DNA of 64,000 nt, from positions 1 through 64,000 of the forward strand of contig NZ_JBAFWT010000019.1 in the NCBI RefSeq assembly GCF_043195195.1. Reading direction: 5' to 3'. Every line of letters begins with the position of its first letter. Position 1 is the stretch's first letter. A program made the translations under genes and the position numbers. The notes under the pieces are model-generated. The model had not been told where the DNA came from. It saw only the letters and a program-made list of their open reading frames with translations, and ran no database searches. This document shows positions 33,062-42,741 of this stretch, in pieces. This DNA comes from NCEH01 sp043195195 (GTDB lineage Bacteria; Pseudomonadota; Alphaproteobacteria; Rhizobiales; Xanthobacteraceae).

Positions 33062-34465
33062 ATGAACCAAACGGGCACGATCGAAAATCGGACGTTCGAC
33101 GAGATTCGGATCGGTGACACCGCCAGCATCGTCCATACGCTCGTCCGAAAGGACGTCGAGCTCTTTGCCGTCATGTCGGGGGACGTCAATCCCACTCATG
33201 TCGATGAAACCTTCGCCAAGAGCGATCTGTTTCACAAGATCGTAGCACACGGCATGTGGGGCGGCGCCCTTATCTCGACCATTCTCGGCACCGAGCTGCC
33301 AGGCCCAGGCACCGTCTATTTTGGCCAGACTCTTCGTTTCCATCGCCCAGTTGGTCTCGGCGACACCATCACGGTGACCGTGCGGGTCGCCGAAAAGATT
33401 GAAGACGGGCATCGCGTCCTTCTCGACTGCAAGGCGGTCAATCAGCTCGGTGAGATCGTCATCAGTGGAATTGCAGATGTGATCGCGCCAACGGAGAAAA
33501 TCTCTCGCCAGCGCACGATTCTGCCAGAGGTAGAGTTCGTCGAGAAAGGGCGTTGGCATCGCCATCTCATGAAATTGGTCCAAGGTCTTGAGCCAATTCG
33601 CACGGCTGTGGTGCATCCCGTCGATACGACATCACTACTCGGCGCGATCGAGGCTGCTCAACAGAAGCTGATCGTCCCCATCCTGGTCGGACCTGAGGCA
33701 AAGATTCGGGCCGCTGCTCAGCAAGCTGCGCTCGATCTGTCCCCCTTTGAAATCGTCCCGACGGAGCACAGCGATGCTGCGGCGGCACAGGCGGTCGCGA
33801 TGGCGCGTGCCGGCAAGGTCGGGGCCTTGATGAAGGGGGCGCTGCACACCGATGAACTCATGGGCGCCGTAGTGGATCGCGATCATGGATTGCGGACGGC
33901 GCGGCGCGTCAGCCATGTGTTTGCGATCGACGCGCCACGCTATCCACGCCCGCTCTTCATCACCGACGCGGCGATCAATATCAATCCCAATCTCGACGAC
34001 AAGCGCGACATCGTGCAGAACGCGATCGACTTGGCTCATGCCCTGGGACTTGCGACGCCGAAGGTAGCCGTCCTGTCGGCCGTCGAGACGGTGTCGTCGA
34101 AGATTCCATCGACACTCGACGCCGCAGCTCTCTGCAAGATGGCGGACCGCGGCCAGATCACCGGCGCGCTCCTCGACGGCCCACTCGCGTTCGACAATGC
34201 CGTTTCCGTCGATGCGGCAACGACGAAGGGCATCATCTCTCCCGTCGCGGGCCAAGCAGACATCCTCCTTGTGCCTGACCTCGAGGCCGGAAACATGCTG
34301 GCGAAGCAGCTCGAATATCTTGCCGAGGCCGAAGTCGCCGGCATCGTGCTGGGCGCGCGCGTCCCGATCATCTTGACCAGCCGTGCAGGCACGACGGCGG
34401 CGCGGTTGGCCTCCTGTGCCATCGCGCTTCTGCTCGCCCGCCATAGGGCCGGTATCCGGCCGTGA
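33062..34465 (+). CDS. MaoC hydratase - phosphate acetyl/butyryltransferase fusion
   Basis: The 467-residue protein has an N-terminal MaoC/hot-dog hydratase domain (about 1-140; SGDVNPTHVD and IVAHGM) and a C-terminal phosphate acyltransferase (about 165-460; GALMKGALHTDELM, PLFITDAAININPN). This fusion is a known annotated type. It could move acyl groups between CoA and phosphate for energy conservation under low oxygen. No acetate or butyrate kinase gene is in the window to complete an ATP-forming route. It stands alone on the plus strand. Confidence 0.9.
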   Translation: MNQTGTIENRTFDEIRIGDTASIVHTLVRKDVELFAVMSGDVNPTHVDETFAKSDLFHKIVAHGMWGGALISTILGTELPGPGTVYFGQTLRFHRPVGLGDTITVTVRVAEKIEDGHRVLLDCKAVNQLGEIVISGIADVIAPTEKISRQRTILPEVEFVEKGRWHRHLMKLVQGLEPIRTAVVHPVDTTSLLGAIEAAQQKLIVPILVGPEAKIRAAAQQAALDLSPFEIVPTEHSDAAAAQAVAMARAGKVGALMKGALHTDELMGAVVDRDHGLRTARRVSHVFAIDAPRYPRPLFITDAAININPNLDDKRDIVQNAIDLAHALGLATPKVAVLSAVETVSSKIPSTLDAAALCKMADRGQITGALLDGPLAFDNAVSVDAATTKGIISPVAGQADILLVPDLEAGNMLAKQLEYLAEAEVAGIVLGARVPIILTSRAGTTAARLASCAIALLLARHRAGIRP

Positions 34466-34625
34466 CGGGCACAATCCTGGTCCAACATGCCGGATCTTTG
34501 ATCTAGCGATCCAAGTCGGCCTCATTCAAACCGGCGGGCCTCAACATGAAGCTACGAGCAATGTCTGTTCGTGCATGCTTCCAGAGCTTGATCATGCATT
34601 TCACTCAACATTCGGGGCTCGCCAT

Positions 34626-35210
34626 CTACGCCCGTGGATAGTGCATTTCCAGTGTGGCGGCGCAGGCTTCTATACTGCCGATGAGGCCATCCGCAATCGA
34701 ATTGCCGGGCTTCGGCGCTGTCATGAAGGTGGCAATGGCCCTGTTCCAGGCGGCTTCGCCGACGCATGTGTGGAGGGCGTTGTCGGCCAAAATCTCAACA
34801 TGGCGTTCGCCCAAGGACACGAAGAGCAGCATGCCGGGACGATGTTCCTGGTCGGCCAGGATCCGGGCCGCAAACTCACGACGGGCCAAGCCGACACAGT
34901 GCTCGCGCTTGATCCGGCCAGGCACGAGCAACAAACGTAGAGGCAACCAATCAAAGATCAGAGCCGAGCTCGCGAACGTCCCCGCCTGGATCAGAAAGCC
35001 GATGGGGAGTGGCAATAGCGGCCAGAAGATCGCCAATAGGCCTCCGACTGCAAGGGCGGCTGCAGCCGCCCATATCAGCGGAAAAAGCAAATACCGATCG
35101 CTGAGCGGAGTGACCACCAACGCGAAGTGTGCGCCAGTGCGCCGTTCGACGGTCGTCATAAGCTCGTGTAGGCGTCGGCTGTCGTCGTCGGACATGCATT
35201 TCATCTTCAT
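34626..35210 (-). CDS. TPM-domain membrane protein
   Basis: The 194-residue protein has a short N-terminal TPM-like segment (SRRLHELMTTVERRTGAHFAL), two membrane helices (about 40-90), and a C-terminal part with MLLFVSLGERHVEILAD that completes the TPM fold. It starts at the ATG overlapping the TGA of the upstream TPM/YgcG gene. It forms one operon with that gene and lemA. A role in envelope or respiratory-complex maintenance is suggested by work on other TPM proteins. Confidence 0.8.
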   Translation of the reverse strand: MKMKCMSDDDSRRLHELMTTVERRTGAHFALVVTPLSDRYLLFPLIWAAAAALAVGGLLAIFWPLLPLPIGFLIQAGTFASSALIFDWLPLRLLLVPGRIKREHCVGLARREFAARILADQEHRPGMLLFVSLGERHVEILADNALHTCVGEAAWNRAIATFMTAPKPGNSIADGLIGSIEACAATLEMHYPRA

Positions 35211-35959
35211 CACCAGCGTCCTGATGCTCCCCCGCCACCAAACGAGCCTCCGCCGCCGGAAAACCCGCCGCGCGAGAAGCCGCCACGCCCGGCCCCCCCG
35301 TGCCGTCCGCGGAACCCGCCAAGGAACAGCAGAGGCCAGAAGAAACGACCGAAGATGAACATGATGACGATAATGGCGATGACGCTTCCGCCTCCGCTAC
35401 CGTCTTCGTCTTGGCTCCATCGTTGCTCAGTTTGCTGGGGCAGGGCAGACGCATCGCCGCCCAGAACACGCAGAAGCGTCGTTGCCCCGACAAGAACGCC
35501 GGTGTTGAAATCGCCCTTCCGGAATTCGGGCAGGATGAGATTCTCGATAATCAGCCTGCTCTGTGCATCGGTGAGCCGACCCTCCAGGCCGTAGCCGACT
35601 TCAACGCGCACATTGCGTTCGTTCGGCGCTACCAACAGCAATGCACCGTTGTTCTGACCCCTTTGTCCGATCCCCCAGGCGCGGCCCAACTGATAGCCAA
35701 AGTCGTCGATGGAATAGCCTTGAAGTGATTTGATCGTTGCAATAACAATCTGGTTCCCGGTCTGCACCTCATGCTGAGCCAGCATTTCTGTCAGCTTTTG
35801 TTGCGTTTCAGCTGAAAGGATACCTGCGTCATCCACAACGCGACCGGTGAGGGGTGGAAAAACCGGCGCTGCGTAGAGCGCGGTGGCAAGTAATACATAG
35901 ACCAGCCCTGCAAAAAGTGCCTGCCATGCGACCTGCGGATGCATGCGGGGGCGGATCAT
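35210..35959 (-). CDS. TPM-domain (YgcG-like) protein with Gly-rich tail
   Basis: The 249-residue product has a signal peptide or anchor (VLLATALYAAP), a TPM domain (VVDDAGILSAETQQKLTEML, then GNQIVIATIKSLQGYSIDDF), a membrane helix (IAIIVIMFIFGRFFWPLLF) and a Gly/Ser-rich tail. This is the YgcG-type layout usually found with LemA. Its ATG overlaps the lemA stop. Confidence 0.87.
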   Translation of the reverse strand: MIRPRMHPQVAWQALFAGLVYVLLATALYAAPVFPPLTGRVVDDAGILSAETQQKLTEMLAQHEVQTGNQIVIATIKSLQGYSIDDFGYQLGRAWGIGQRGQNNGALLLVAPNERNVRVEVGYGLEGRLTDAQSRLIIENLILPEFRKGDFNTGVLVGATTLLRVLGGDASALPQQTEQRWSQDEDGSGGGSVIAIIVIMFIFGRFFWPLLFLGGFRGRHGGAGRGGFSRGGFSGGGGSFGGGGASGRW

Positions 35960-36558
35960 AGTTTGACTTGCGGCACTTCTTGCGCCTTTTCATCGATCGT
36001 AAAGGTTTCTCTCACCTTGGCGTTCGGATAAAGGATAGCTGCGATCCATCGGCTGGGAATGGTGCGCAAGGTCGTGTTGTAGGTTTGCACCGTGCCGATA
36101 TAGTCGCGCCGCGCGACGGCGATGCGGTTCTCCGTGCCCTCGAGCTGCGATTGAAGCGCTAGGAAATTTTGGTTCGACTTGAGATCGGGGTATTGCTCGC
36201 TGATAGCCAAAAGGCGTCCCAAGGCTCCGCCAAGAGATGCTTGGTTTTGTTCGAACTGACGGAAGGCGTCCGGGTTGGTGAGGATGTCCGGCGGCAAGGT
36301 CACTTGGGTGGCGCGCGCACGAGCCTCGGTGACCTGTGTCAACACCGTCTGCTCCTGTTTAGCATAGCCCCTCACCGTTTCTACCAGGTTGGGAACAAGA
36401 TCGGCGCGCCGTTGATACTGGTTCAGCACCTCGCTCCAAGCAGCTTTCACCTGCTCATCCTGGGTTGGCACAGCGTTGATACCGCAGCCGGCGAGGCCGA
36501 TCGCAAGAAGGAGGACCGCGCCGACGCGAGCGGCCAAGCGTGCAATCGGATGGCTCAT
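35956..36558 (-). CDS. lemA: LemA-family lipoprotein
   Basis: The 200-residue protein has a signal peptide with a lipobox in AIGLAGCGIN and the LemA helical domain with WSEVLNQYQRRADLVPNLVE and YNTTLRTIPSRWIAAI. LemA and TPM/YgcG genes are a common pair. It is first in a three-gene leftward operon. An FNR-type box lies 139 bases upstream of its ATG at 36558. Confidence 0.9.
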   Translation of the reverse strand: MSHPIARLAARVGAVLLLAIGLAGCGINAVPTQDEQVKAAWSEVLNQYQRRADLVPNLVETVRGYAKQEQTVLTQVTEARARATQVTLPPDILTNPDAFRQFEQNQASLGGALGRLLAISEQYPDLKSNQNFLALQSQLEGTENRIAVARRDYIGTVQTYNTTLRTIPSRWIAAILYPNAKVRETFTIDEKAQEVPQVKL

Positions 36559-36987
36559 TCTATTGTCTCCTCCCGGACGACAGGGCGATCCAGGGATGGC
36601 GGAATTGCCACGCATTTTTCGTCTGATGCAGCCTTGGCTCCCGGGAGCGCTCAGACTTCGAGTTTTTGACCTTAGGTGGTACGCTCGTTGGGAATCTTTG
36701 ATCCTGATTAAGGAACCGCGCTTTGGCCGCGCACAGTGTTCATCCGCGATGAACCCCAGCATCCGCCGGGTCTTGCGGCCCGCATACATCGACTGCCAAT
36801 CGCACAGATGCTCGCCGTCCCGAAGAATTGCGCTATCGCTTCGACGTCCATGGCAAGATTCGAGCTATTGTTGCGGCGCCAATAGACGTTGCTAAACCCA
36901 CACCATTTTGGAGAGGGCTGATATAGTCCTTCAGCTTCACGTCAGCATAGGATGGTATTTGCTCAAGGCAATTTCTTGGGAGAGACC
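36559..36987. other. Divergent intergenic region between lemA and a response regulator gene
   Basis: Apart from FNR-type box 5, I saw no repeat, RNA or gene. The response-regulator frame reaches back to ATG 36952 inside this region. Confidence 0.5.
36698..36711 (+). promoter_or_regulatory. FNR/FixK-type box 5, lemA operon
   Basis: TTGATCCTGATTAA lies 139 bases before the lemA start and 276 bases before the rightward response regulator. The lemA operon is the nearer target. Confidence 0.55.
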
Positions 36988-37644
36988 TTGCGCATATTAC
37001 TGATCGAAGACGACCAAGTGCTGGGCACGGCCATCCGCGATCACATCGCGTCAAACGGCCACGGCGTCGACTGGGTGCAGCGGATCGACGACGCGCGATT
37101 GGCCCTGGCCACCGTTGGGTATGAGCTGATCCTCCTCGACCTCGGGCTGGCCGACGGTTACGGTCTGGCCTTGTTGCGCGAATTGCGCGCGGCGCGAAAC
37201 CCGGTGCCCGTCATCATCGCAACGGCACAGGACCAGATCGCCGTCCGTATCGAGGGGCTGAACGCGGGGGCGGACGACTATCTGGTCAAGCCGTTCGACC
37301 TCAGCGAAATGATCGCGCGGATTTCCGCCGTGACGCGCCGCTACACTGGCGATCCGAACCCGGCCATCAACATCGGCCCGGTCTCGATCGACCTGGCCCT
37401 GAAACTGGTCACGGTGGCGGGCGAGGATGCCGGGATCACCGCGCGGGAATGGGCGGTACTGGAACGGTTGGTCCGCCATCGCGGCGCCGTCGTTACGAAG
37501 AGCGAGATCGAGGATTCGCTCTATGAATTCGGCGCGGAAATCGACAGCAACGCCGTCGAAGTCTATGTCAGCCGCCTGCGCAAAAAGCTCGGCAGGGAGT
37601 TCGTGAGCACCATCCGGGGCCTTGGCTACAAGGCGGGAAGCTGA
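36988..37644 (+). CDS. OmpR-family response regulator
   Basis: The 218-residue protein has a receiver domain (RILLIEDD at the N-terminus, phospho-acceptor Asp51 in LILLDL, LVKPFD) and an OmpR winged helix (GITAREWAVLERLVRHRG, SNAVEVYVSRLRKKLG). I chose the TTG at 36988, which gives the usual MRILLIEDD start behind GGGAG; ATG 36952 would add 12 residues. It is two bases upstream of its kinase partner. The signal is unknown. Confidence 0.9.
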   Translation: MRILLIEDDQVLGTAIRDHIASNGHGVDWVQRIDDARLALATVGYELILLDLGLADGYGLALLRELRAARNPVPVIIATAQDQIAVRIEGLNAGADDYLVKPFDLSEMIARISAVTRRYTGDPNPAINIGPVSIDLALKLVTVAGEDAGITAREWAVLERLVRHRGAVVTKSEIEDSLYEFGAEIDSNAVEVYVSRLRKKLGREFVSTIRGLGYKAGS

Positions 37645-37646
37645 GA

Positions 37647-39086
37647 TTGGCGCGTCCTTCGATCGCCTGGCGCCTCGCCGCCGGTCTCTCGGCGACCATG
37701 GCCGTGCTTTGGATCGGAGCCGCGGGCCTCGCCGGCACGGTCATGTATGCTCAGATCAACGAGGCTTTCGACCAATCCTTGCGCCAGGGTGCGCTTCGCC
37801 TGCTGCCGCTGGCGGTTCATGAAATCGGCGAGGGTGACAAATATGGCCTGGATCGCGTGCGCGGCTCCGATCTCGACGAGGACGAAGCCTACTTCACCTA
37901 CTACTTGATCGACCAACATGGCGCCGTGGTCTTGCGGACGGACGACGCGCCGAACGATCCGCCGCCATTTCCGGTTTCGGCCGGCTTCTCGGATGTCGAG
38001 GGCCGGCGCCTGTTCGCGAAGACGGACCCTCGGTCCGGTTTCTCCATCGTCCTTGTCGAGCGCACCGAGCATCGCCGCGCCGCCTTGAGGGCAGCGCTCG
38101 CCACGGTTCTGTGGCCCCTCGCCGGGCTGATACCGCTGGTCGCGGGCGGCATCTGGATCGCGATCCGGCTGGCGATGCGTCCCGTCGAGCGGTTGACACA
38201 CGATATTTCACAGCGCGGCAGCCGGAACTTGTCGCCTCTGACGTTCGACGGGCAACCCGCCGAACTCGCGCCTATCGCGGAGGCGGTGGCGAGCCTGCTC
38301 AGGCGGCTGAGCGCGGCGCTGGATGCGGAACGAGCGTTTGCGGCCAGCAGCGCCCACGAATTGCGAACGCCGATCGCGGGCGCCTTGGCTCAAACCCAGC
38401 AACTGGCGATCGAACTCGGCGACCAGCCGGCAGGCAGGCGTCTGAGGGAGGTCGAGCTCTCCTTGAGGCGCCTGGCGCAACTGTCCGAGAGGCTGCTGCA
38501 GCTCTCGCGACTCGAAGCGGGCTTCGCGCAGGCCGAGACAGCCTCCGATCTTCTCCCGGCTCTGCGTCTGGTGGTGCGGGATTTCCAGGTCGCATCCGGA
38601 ACGCGGTCTCGGGTGAGATTGCACGTTTGCGAAGGGCTGGTCCTCGTCGGCCGGATCAACCTCGATGCCTTCGCCGTCGCCGTGCGCAACCTGGTCCAGA
38701 ACGCCCTGATCCATGGCGCGCCGGATGGCTTGGTCGAGGTGATCGGCGGACCCGGCAGGCAGGTTCGCGTGATCAATGCGGGGCCGGTTGTCCCCGGAGC
38801 AACGCTGGCGCGGATCGCTGAGCCCTTCAGGCGCGGTGCCACATCGGCCAAGGGAACGGGCCTCGGCCTGTCCATCGTCCGCTCCATCATGGACCAGACG
38901 GGTGGAAGCCTGACGCTCCGTTCGCCCGCGATCGAGAGGAAGGATGGCTTCGAGGCCATTCTCCAATGGCCGGACGAGTTGCCTTCGGAAAAAGCGGCCG
39001 TCCATTGCCGTAGTGCGGTCGTGGGTACCGTCGATGACGACTTGCCGGTGCATCACCTACCACCGCAGGTACCGGCGAAACGTTGA
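37647..39086 (+). CDS. Sensor histidine kinase
   Basis: The 479-residue membrane kinase has two N-terminal membrane helices (about 10-35 and 145-170) around a periplasmic sensor, then a HAMP-like linker, a dimerisation domain with phospho-His237 in SSAHELRTPIAG, and an ATPase domain with NLVQNALIHG and KGTGLGLSIVRSIM. It starts at TTG 37647 next to the response-regulator stop. Architecture resembles QseC/PmrB-type kinases. Confidence 0.9.
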   Translation: MARPSIAWRLAAGLSATMAVLWIGAAGLAGTVMYAQINEAFDQSLRQGALRLLPLAVHEIGEGDKYGLDRVRGSDLDEDEAYFTYYLIDQHGAVVLRTDDAPNDPPPFPVSAGFSDVEGRRLFAKTDPRSGFSIVLVERTEHRRAALRAALATVLWPLAGLIPLVAGGIWIAIRLAMRPVERLTHDISQRGSRNLSPLTFDGQPAELAPIAEAVASLLRRLSAALDAERAFAASSAHELRTPIAGALAQTQQLAIELGDQPAGRRLREVELSLRRLAQLSERLLQLSRLEAGFAQAETASDLLPALRLVVRDFQVASGTRSRVRLHVCEGLVLVGRINLDAFAVAVRNLVQNALIHGAPDGLVEVIGGPGRQVRVINAGPVVPGATLARIAEPFRRGATSAKGTGLGLSIVRSIMDQTGGSLTLRSPAIERKDGFEAILQWPDELPSEKAAVHCRSAVVGTVDDDLPVHHLPPQVPAKR

Positions 39087-39159
39087 AAAGCTTGCGGCCA
39101 CGCACTGGAGCGACAGCCGGCTTTCCGCCGACCTCTAGCGGACGATGATGGAGCAGGAT

Positions 39160-39669
39160 TCAAGCCGGCGTCATGCGGCGAAGGGTATCGTCCTTCAGGA
39201 CGAAGTGATGATACAGCGCCATGAGACCGTGGAGACCGGCGATAACGAGAAACACGGTTCCGCCGTTGCTGTGGAGGTCCGCGACGATGCCCGGAGGTTG
39301 CTGGACCGGTGCCGTCAGGGCCGGCAGGGTCACTCCGAACACGGTAACTGGGATGCCTAGCGCCGAGGCGGCGTACCATCCAGAAAGCGGCATGGCGATC
39401 AAAAACGCATAGAGCACAGCATGGCCGGTCTTGGCGGCAAGTTGCAGCAGCGGGGCGCTCCGCGGGTCGAGCCGAGGAGCACCGCCGGCCAGCCGCGCGA
39501 TGAGCCGCGGCACCACGAGCACCAGCACGGCGAGACCGAACGCGAAGTGTACTGTTGGAGGGTTCTTCAGAATTTGTGGTCCGCCTTCGCCGAGGAACCA
39601 GGCGATCACCACGCAAATCGCCGTCAGCCAATGCAGTACGATCATGAATTTCGAGTAACGCTGAACCAT
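39160..39669 (-). CDS. Cytochrome b561-family protein
   Basis: The 169-residue protein has four membrane helices and the b561 heme His residues: IVLHWLTAICVV, TVHFAFGLAVLV, KTGHAVLYAFLI, and AGLHGLMALYHHFVLKDDTLRRM. The ATG at 39669 follows GAGG at a good distance; an upstream ATG at 39693 is less likely. It is a small electron carrier, often for superoxide or low-potential electron disposal. It stands alone. Confidence 0.9.
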   Translation of the reverse strand: MVQRYSKFMIVLHWLTAICVVIAWFLGEGGPQILKNPPTVHFAFGLAVLVLVVPRLIARLAGGAPRLDPRSAPLLQLAAKTGHAVLYAFLIAMPLSGWYAASALGIPVTVFGVTLPALTAPVQQPPGIVADLHSNGGTVFLVIAGLHGLMALYHHFVLKDDTLRRMTPA

Positions 39670-39880
39670 GTGCCGCCTCGGCTGTCTTTCCATAGGATTG
39701 TTGCCGGTGCAACTAGACCCTACCAAGCTGACACCCACCTGAAGCTCAAGCGCAGCGTCCAAATGAACGTAGCCTTACGTGACGCCGCGAGCGGAATGGC
39801 CAACGTTCACGCGACGGCGCCAACGCCAACTGATTGCATTCTGCCCCGAAATAAACGACGGTTGAGCGGATGCGCTACGA

Positions 39881-41932
39881 TCAATCGGAGATTGTCTTCG
39901 GTGCCTCGCCTTGGCGAGCCAACAGGACTTGCCCATCCCAATCAGCATCGGTCATTTCGACAGCCCGCAAAACGAGACGTCCCCCACCGAGAGACCCTGC
40001 CAGGACTTGTCGCGGCGCATTGACGTCAGTCTGCGTCGAGGCCACCGAGACGAGCGACAAGGGACGATAGAGGCGTTCCTCGACGACCGATCCGATCCAG
40101 AGCGGAGCGGTCTGTCCATTTGTGAGCTCGAAGTCGACGGCCCACAGCCGGAGCACGAGACGCGACGCGGCGAGTGTACCAACGCTATTGGGTCGAATGA
40201 GAGTGAGGCTGGGAAGACGCCCGCTGGCGAAGAGAGGAACAACCGGAAGATTGGCGGGGTCCGCCGATGGGGCAAGCCAGCTTAGGGCGCTTGAGAGCGC
40301 CCAAGCCGCTGATGTGTGCCACCCATCCCGCAGCAAGGCGTCTTGCAGGTCCCGCAAGCTACCGGCCCACTGGAAGGTCAGCGGCTCCTCCACCTCGCCG
40401 GTAAGATCGATCCGCCTACCCGGCAATTGCTGCCAACCCGATGCCCACCATTCGGCGGCGGCCATCGTCGGCAGCACGCTTTTGACGGCATAGCGATCGC
40501 TGTCCGTTGCGTGGTTGCGGTAGATGTTGAAGCCACCGGCGAGGACAACCGCCGCACATCCGACGGCGAGCAGGCCGCCTGGCTCAACGCGTTCTACTTT
40601 CCGCCGCAGATAGGACAGCCCGAGCAGCGCAAGCCAGGCAGATCCGAATGCCAAGCCTCCGAGCACGTCGGAAAGCCAGTGCGCACCGAGGTAAAGGCGT
40701 GAAAATGCGATCAGAGATATCAGGGTTGCCGCGCCGAGAACGACTGATATGCGCAGTGCCGGGCGAAGTTCACGCGCGATGAGGAAGGCGAAGAAGCCGT
40801 ATAGAACCAAGTTGATTGTGCTATGACCGCTGGGGAAGGAAAACGCGCTCCAGCCTGAGTAGAGCAGATCGCCGGGCCGCGCTCGATGCAGTGCCATTTT
40901 GATCGCGGTATTGAGCGCCGAGGCGCCGGCGATCGCAACCAACCAATAGGCTGCCGTGCGCCATGCCCGTTTCCAGGCAAGCCACAGCAAGCCGATGACA
41001 GTGACCGCCACGACGACGACGGTATCCCCAAGTTCGGTGATGGCGATCATTACCGCATCGCCGGGCGCCGTGCGGAGATCCTGGAGAGCGCGGTAGATAG
41101 CGCTATCGGCCAGCACCAACGGATCTCCGTTGACGACGTCTTCAAGGATACCGAAGAAAAGCCACGCCGCGCCGACGAGCAGAACAGTCAATAATGCGAG
41201 AGTCCGCGCCTCGTGCCGCTCTGGGTCGAGCAAACTGGAGAGATTGCGGCTGAGCCAGGTGTCGCGGGTGCCGACCCAGCCCCGCAGCCGTTCCACACCA
41301 ATGATGAGAAGGGGTATGCCGCGACGCAACGTCCAGCGCACGATATGCAGAATGACCCAACCCACTGCGGCCAGAACGACCAGAAGGACGGCGAGCGGCT
41401 TGGCGGCCGCGCCGAGAATACCGAAGGCGGCCCCGACGAATACGCCGGGCAGAATATGCGACGGAGCCCAGGCGAGCGCCGATGCGACATTGACGGCGTA
41501 GAATCGGCGGACCGGCATTCCCAGCACACCGGCGAGGAGAGGAACGAAGGCGCGGACGCCCGGTGAGAAGCGTGCGAGAAAAACACTCTTGTCGCCGTGG
41601 CGGGTGAAAAACGATTCGCTACGCTCGATCAGTCCCGGATGCCGGTTCAATGGCCAGAGGCCAAGAATCTCGCGGTGGTATCGATGCCCTAGCCAAAACG
41701 AAACTCCATCACCGGCGACGGCGCCAAACGTGGCGGCAGCCAGCAACGGCCAGAGCACCAACGCGCCGCTCGGTACTAAGGTGCTGAGTGCCAGGATCCC
41801 GACCGTACCCGGTATGACGGCACCGATGATCGGGATCGACTCCGAAAGGGCCAGGAGAAACACCGCCAGATAGGCGACATGCCGATGTGCCGTCAGGAAA
41901 TCGACTATCGTTAGGACCAAGGACGTCATCAT
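39881..41932 (-). CDS. DedA - PAP2 phosphatase - LssY three-domain membrane protein
   Basis: This 683-residue protein joins three domains. Residues about 1-190 form a DedA/SNARE-associated domain (GAVIPGTVGIL and GDGVSFWLGHRYHREI). Residues about 250-450 form a PAP2 lipid phosphatase with KMALHRARP, SFPSGHS and SRLYLGAHWLSDV. The C-terminal part (about 480-683) resembles LssY. It probably acts on undecaprenyl- or phosphatidyl-phosphate lipids at the membrane. The full fusion is an uncommon but known layout. Confidence 0.9.
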   Translation of the reverse strand: MMTSLVLTIVDFLTAHRHVAYLAVFLLALSESIPIIGAVIPGTVGILALSTLVPSGALVLWPLLAAATFGAVAGDGVSFWLGHRYHREILGLWPLNRHPGLIERSESFFTRHGDKSVFLARFSPGVRAFVPLLAGVLGMPVRRFYAVNVASALAWAPSHILPGVFVGAAFGILGAAAKPLAVLLVVLAAVGWVILHIVRWTLRRGIPLLIIGVERLRGWVGTRDTWLSRNLSSLLDPERHEARTLALLTVLLVGAAWLFFGILEDVVNGDPLVLADSAIYRALQDLRTAPGDAVMIAITELGDTVVVVAVTVIGLLWLAWKRAWRTAAYWLVAIAGASALNTAIKMALHRARPGDLLYSGWSAFSFPSGHSTINLVLYGFFAFLIARELRPALRISVVLGAATLISLIAFSRLYLGAHWLSDVLGGLAFGSAWLALLGLSYLRRKVERVEPGGLLAVGCAAVVLAGGFNIYRNHATDSDRYAVKSVLPTMAAAEWWASGWQQLPGRRIDLTGEVEEPLTFQWAGSLRDLQDALLRDGWHTSAAWALSSALSWLAPSADPANLPVVPLFASGRLPSLTLIRPNSVGTLAASRLVLRLWAVDFELTNGQTAPLWIGSVVEERLYRPLSLVSVASTQTDVNAPRQVLAGSLGGGRLVLRAVEMTDADWDGQVLLARQGEAPKTISD

Positions 41933-42045
41933 CCGACGGTGCCTATCGAATGCCGGTGATGACGCGATCGATGCGCGTGTCTTCTCGATAGGCCGCGTGC
42001 ACGATGACGCCTACAATGATTCTTTTGGCGCTCCGCCACGGCATC

Positions 42046-42741
42046 TCAGGCGACCGTGCCGAAGATGGCGCCGATCGCGGTCGTCACGGCCATTGCGAGA
42101 GCCCCCCAGAACGTCACGCGGATCGTCGGCTTCAGGATGTCGGCTCCGCCGGCTCTGGCGCCGATCATGCCGAGCAGGGCCAGGAACACGAGCGAACCAA
42201 CTGAAACAGCTGGCAGCAGCCAGCTCGATGGCGAGACGAGCACGAGCGCCAACGGCGCGGCCGCTCCGAGGGAAAAGGTCGCCGCGGACGCCAGCGCTGC
42301 TTGCACGGGACGCGCCGTGGTGATCTCCGAGATGCCGAGTTCGTCCCTGGCATGGGCGCCCAATGCGTCCTTGGCCATGAGCTGCTCCGCGACCTGGCGG
42401 GCAAGCCTGGTCTCGACGCCTCGGGAGACATAGATCTGAGCCAGTTCCTTCTTCTCGAACTCCGGATCACACGCGAGTTCGCGCTTTTCACGTGCGAGAT
42501 CGGCATGCTCAGTGTCGGACTGCGAACTGACAGAGACATATTCCCCCGCAGCCATGGACATGGCGCCGGCGACCAGACCGGCGACGCCCGTCAGCAGGAC
42601 ATTGCTTGAGGAGGCCGCTGCCGAAGCCACGCCCAGGATCAGGCTCGCCGTCGAGATGATCCCGTCGTTTGCGCCCAGCACAGCGGCGCGCAGCCAGCCA
42701 ATTCGCCCGACAAGGTGCCTCTCGTTATGCATGCGACTCAT
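42046..42741 (-). CDS. VIT1/CCC1-family iron/manganese transporter
   Basis: The 231-residue protein has the family start LRAAVLGANDGIISTASLILGV, then GAMSMAAGEYVSVSSQSDTE in the second helix region, and a soluble metal-binding loop rich in Glu (EKRELACDPEFEKKELAQ). It is expected to move Fe2+ or Mn2+ across the inner membrane. It starts at ATG 42741 and stands alone, divergent from an interrupted MFS gene. Confidence 0.9.
   Translation of the reverse strand: MSRMHNERHLVGRIGWLRAAVLGANDGIISTASLILGVASAAASSSNVLLTGVAGLVAGAMSMAAGEYVSVSSQSDTEHADLAREKRELACDPEFEKKELAQIYVSRGVETRLARQVAEQLMAKDALGAHARDELGISEITTARPVQAALASAATFSLGAAAPLALVLVSPSSWLLPAVSVGSLVFLALLGMIGARAGGADILKPTIRVTFWGALAMAVTTAIGAIFGTVA

Noticed and set aside
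34498..34514. TTGATCTAGCGATCCAA as a ninth FNR-type box
   Set aside because: Only the left half-site fits; it lies downstream of both neighbouring genes.
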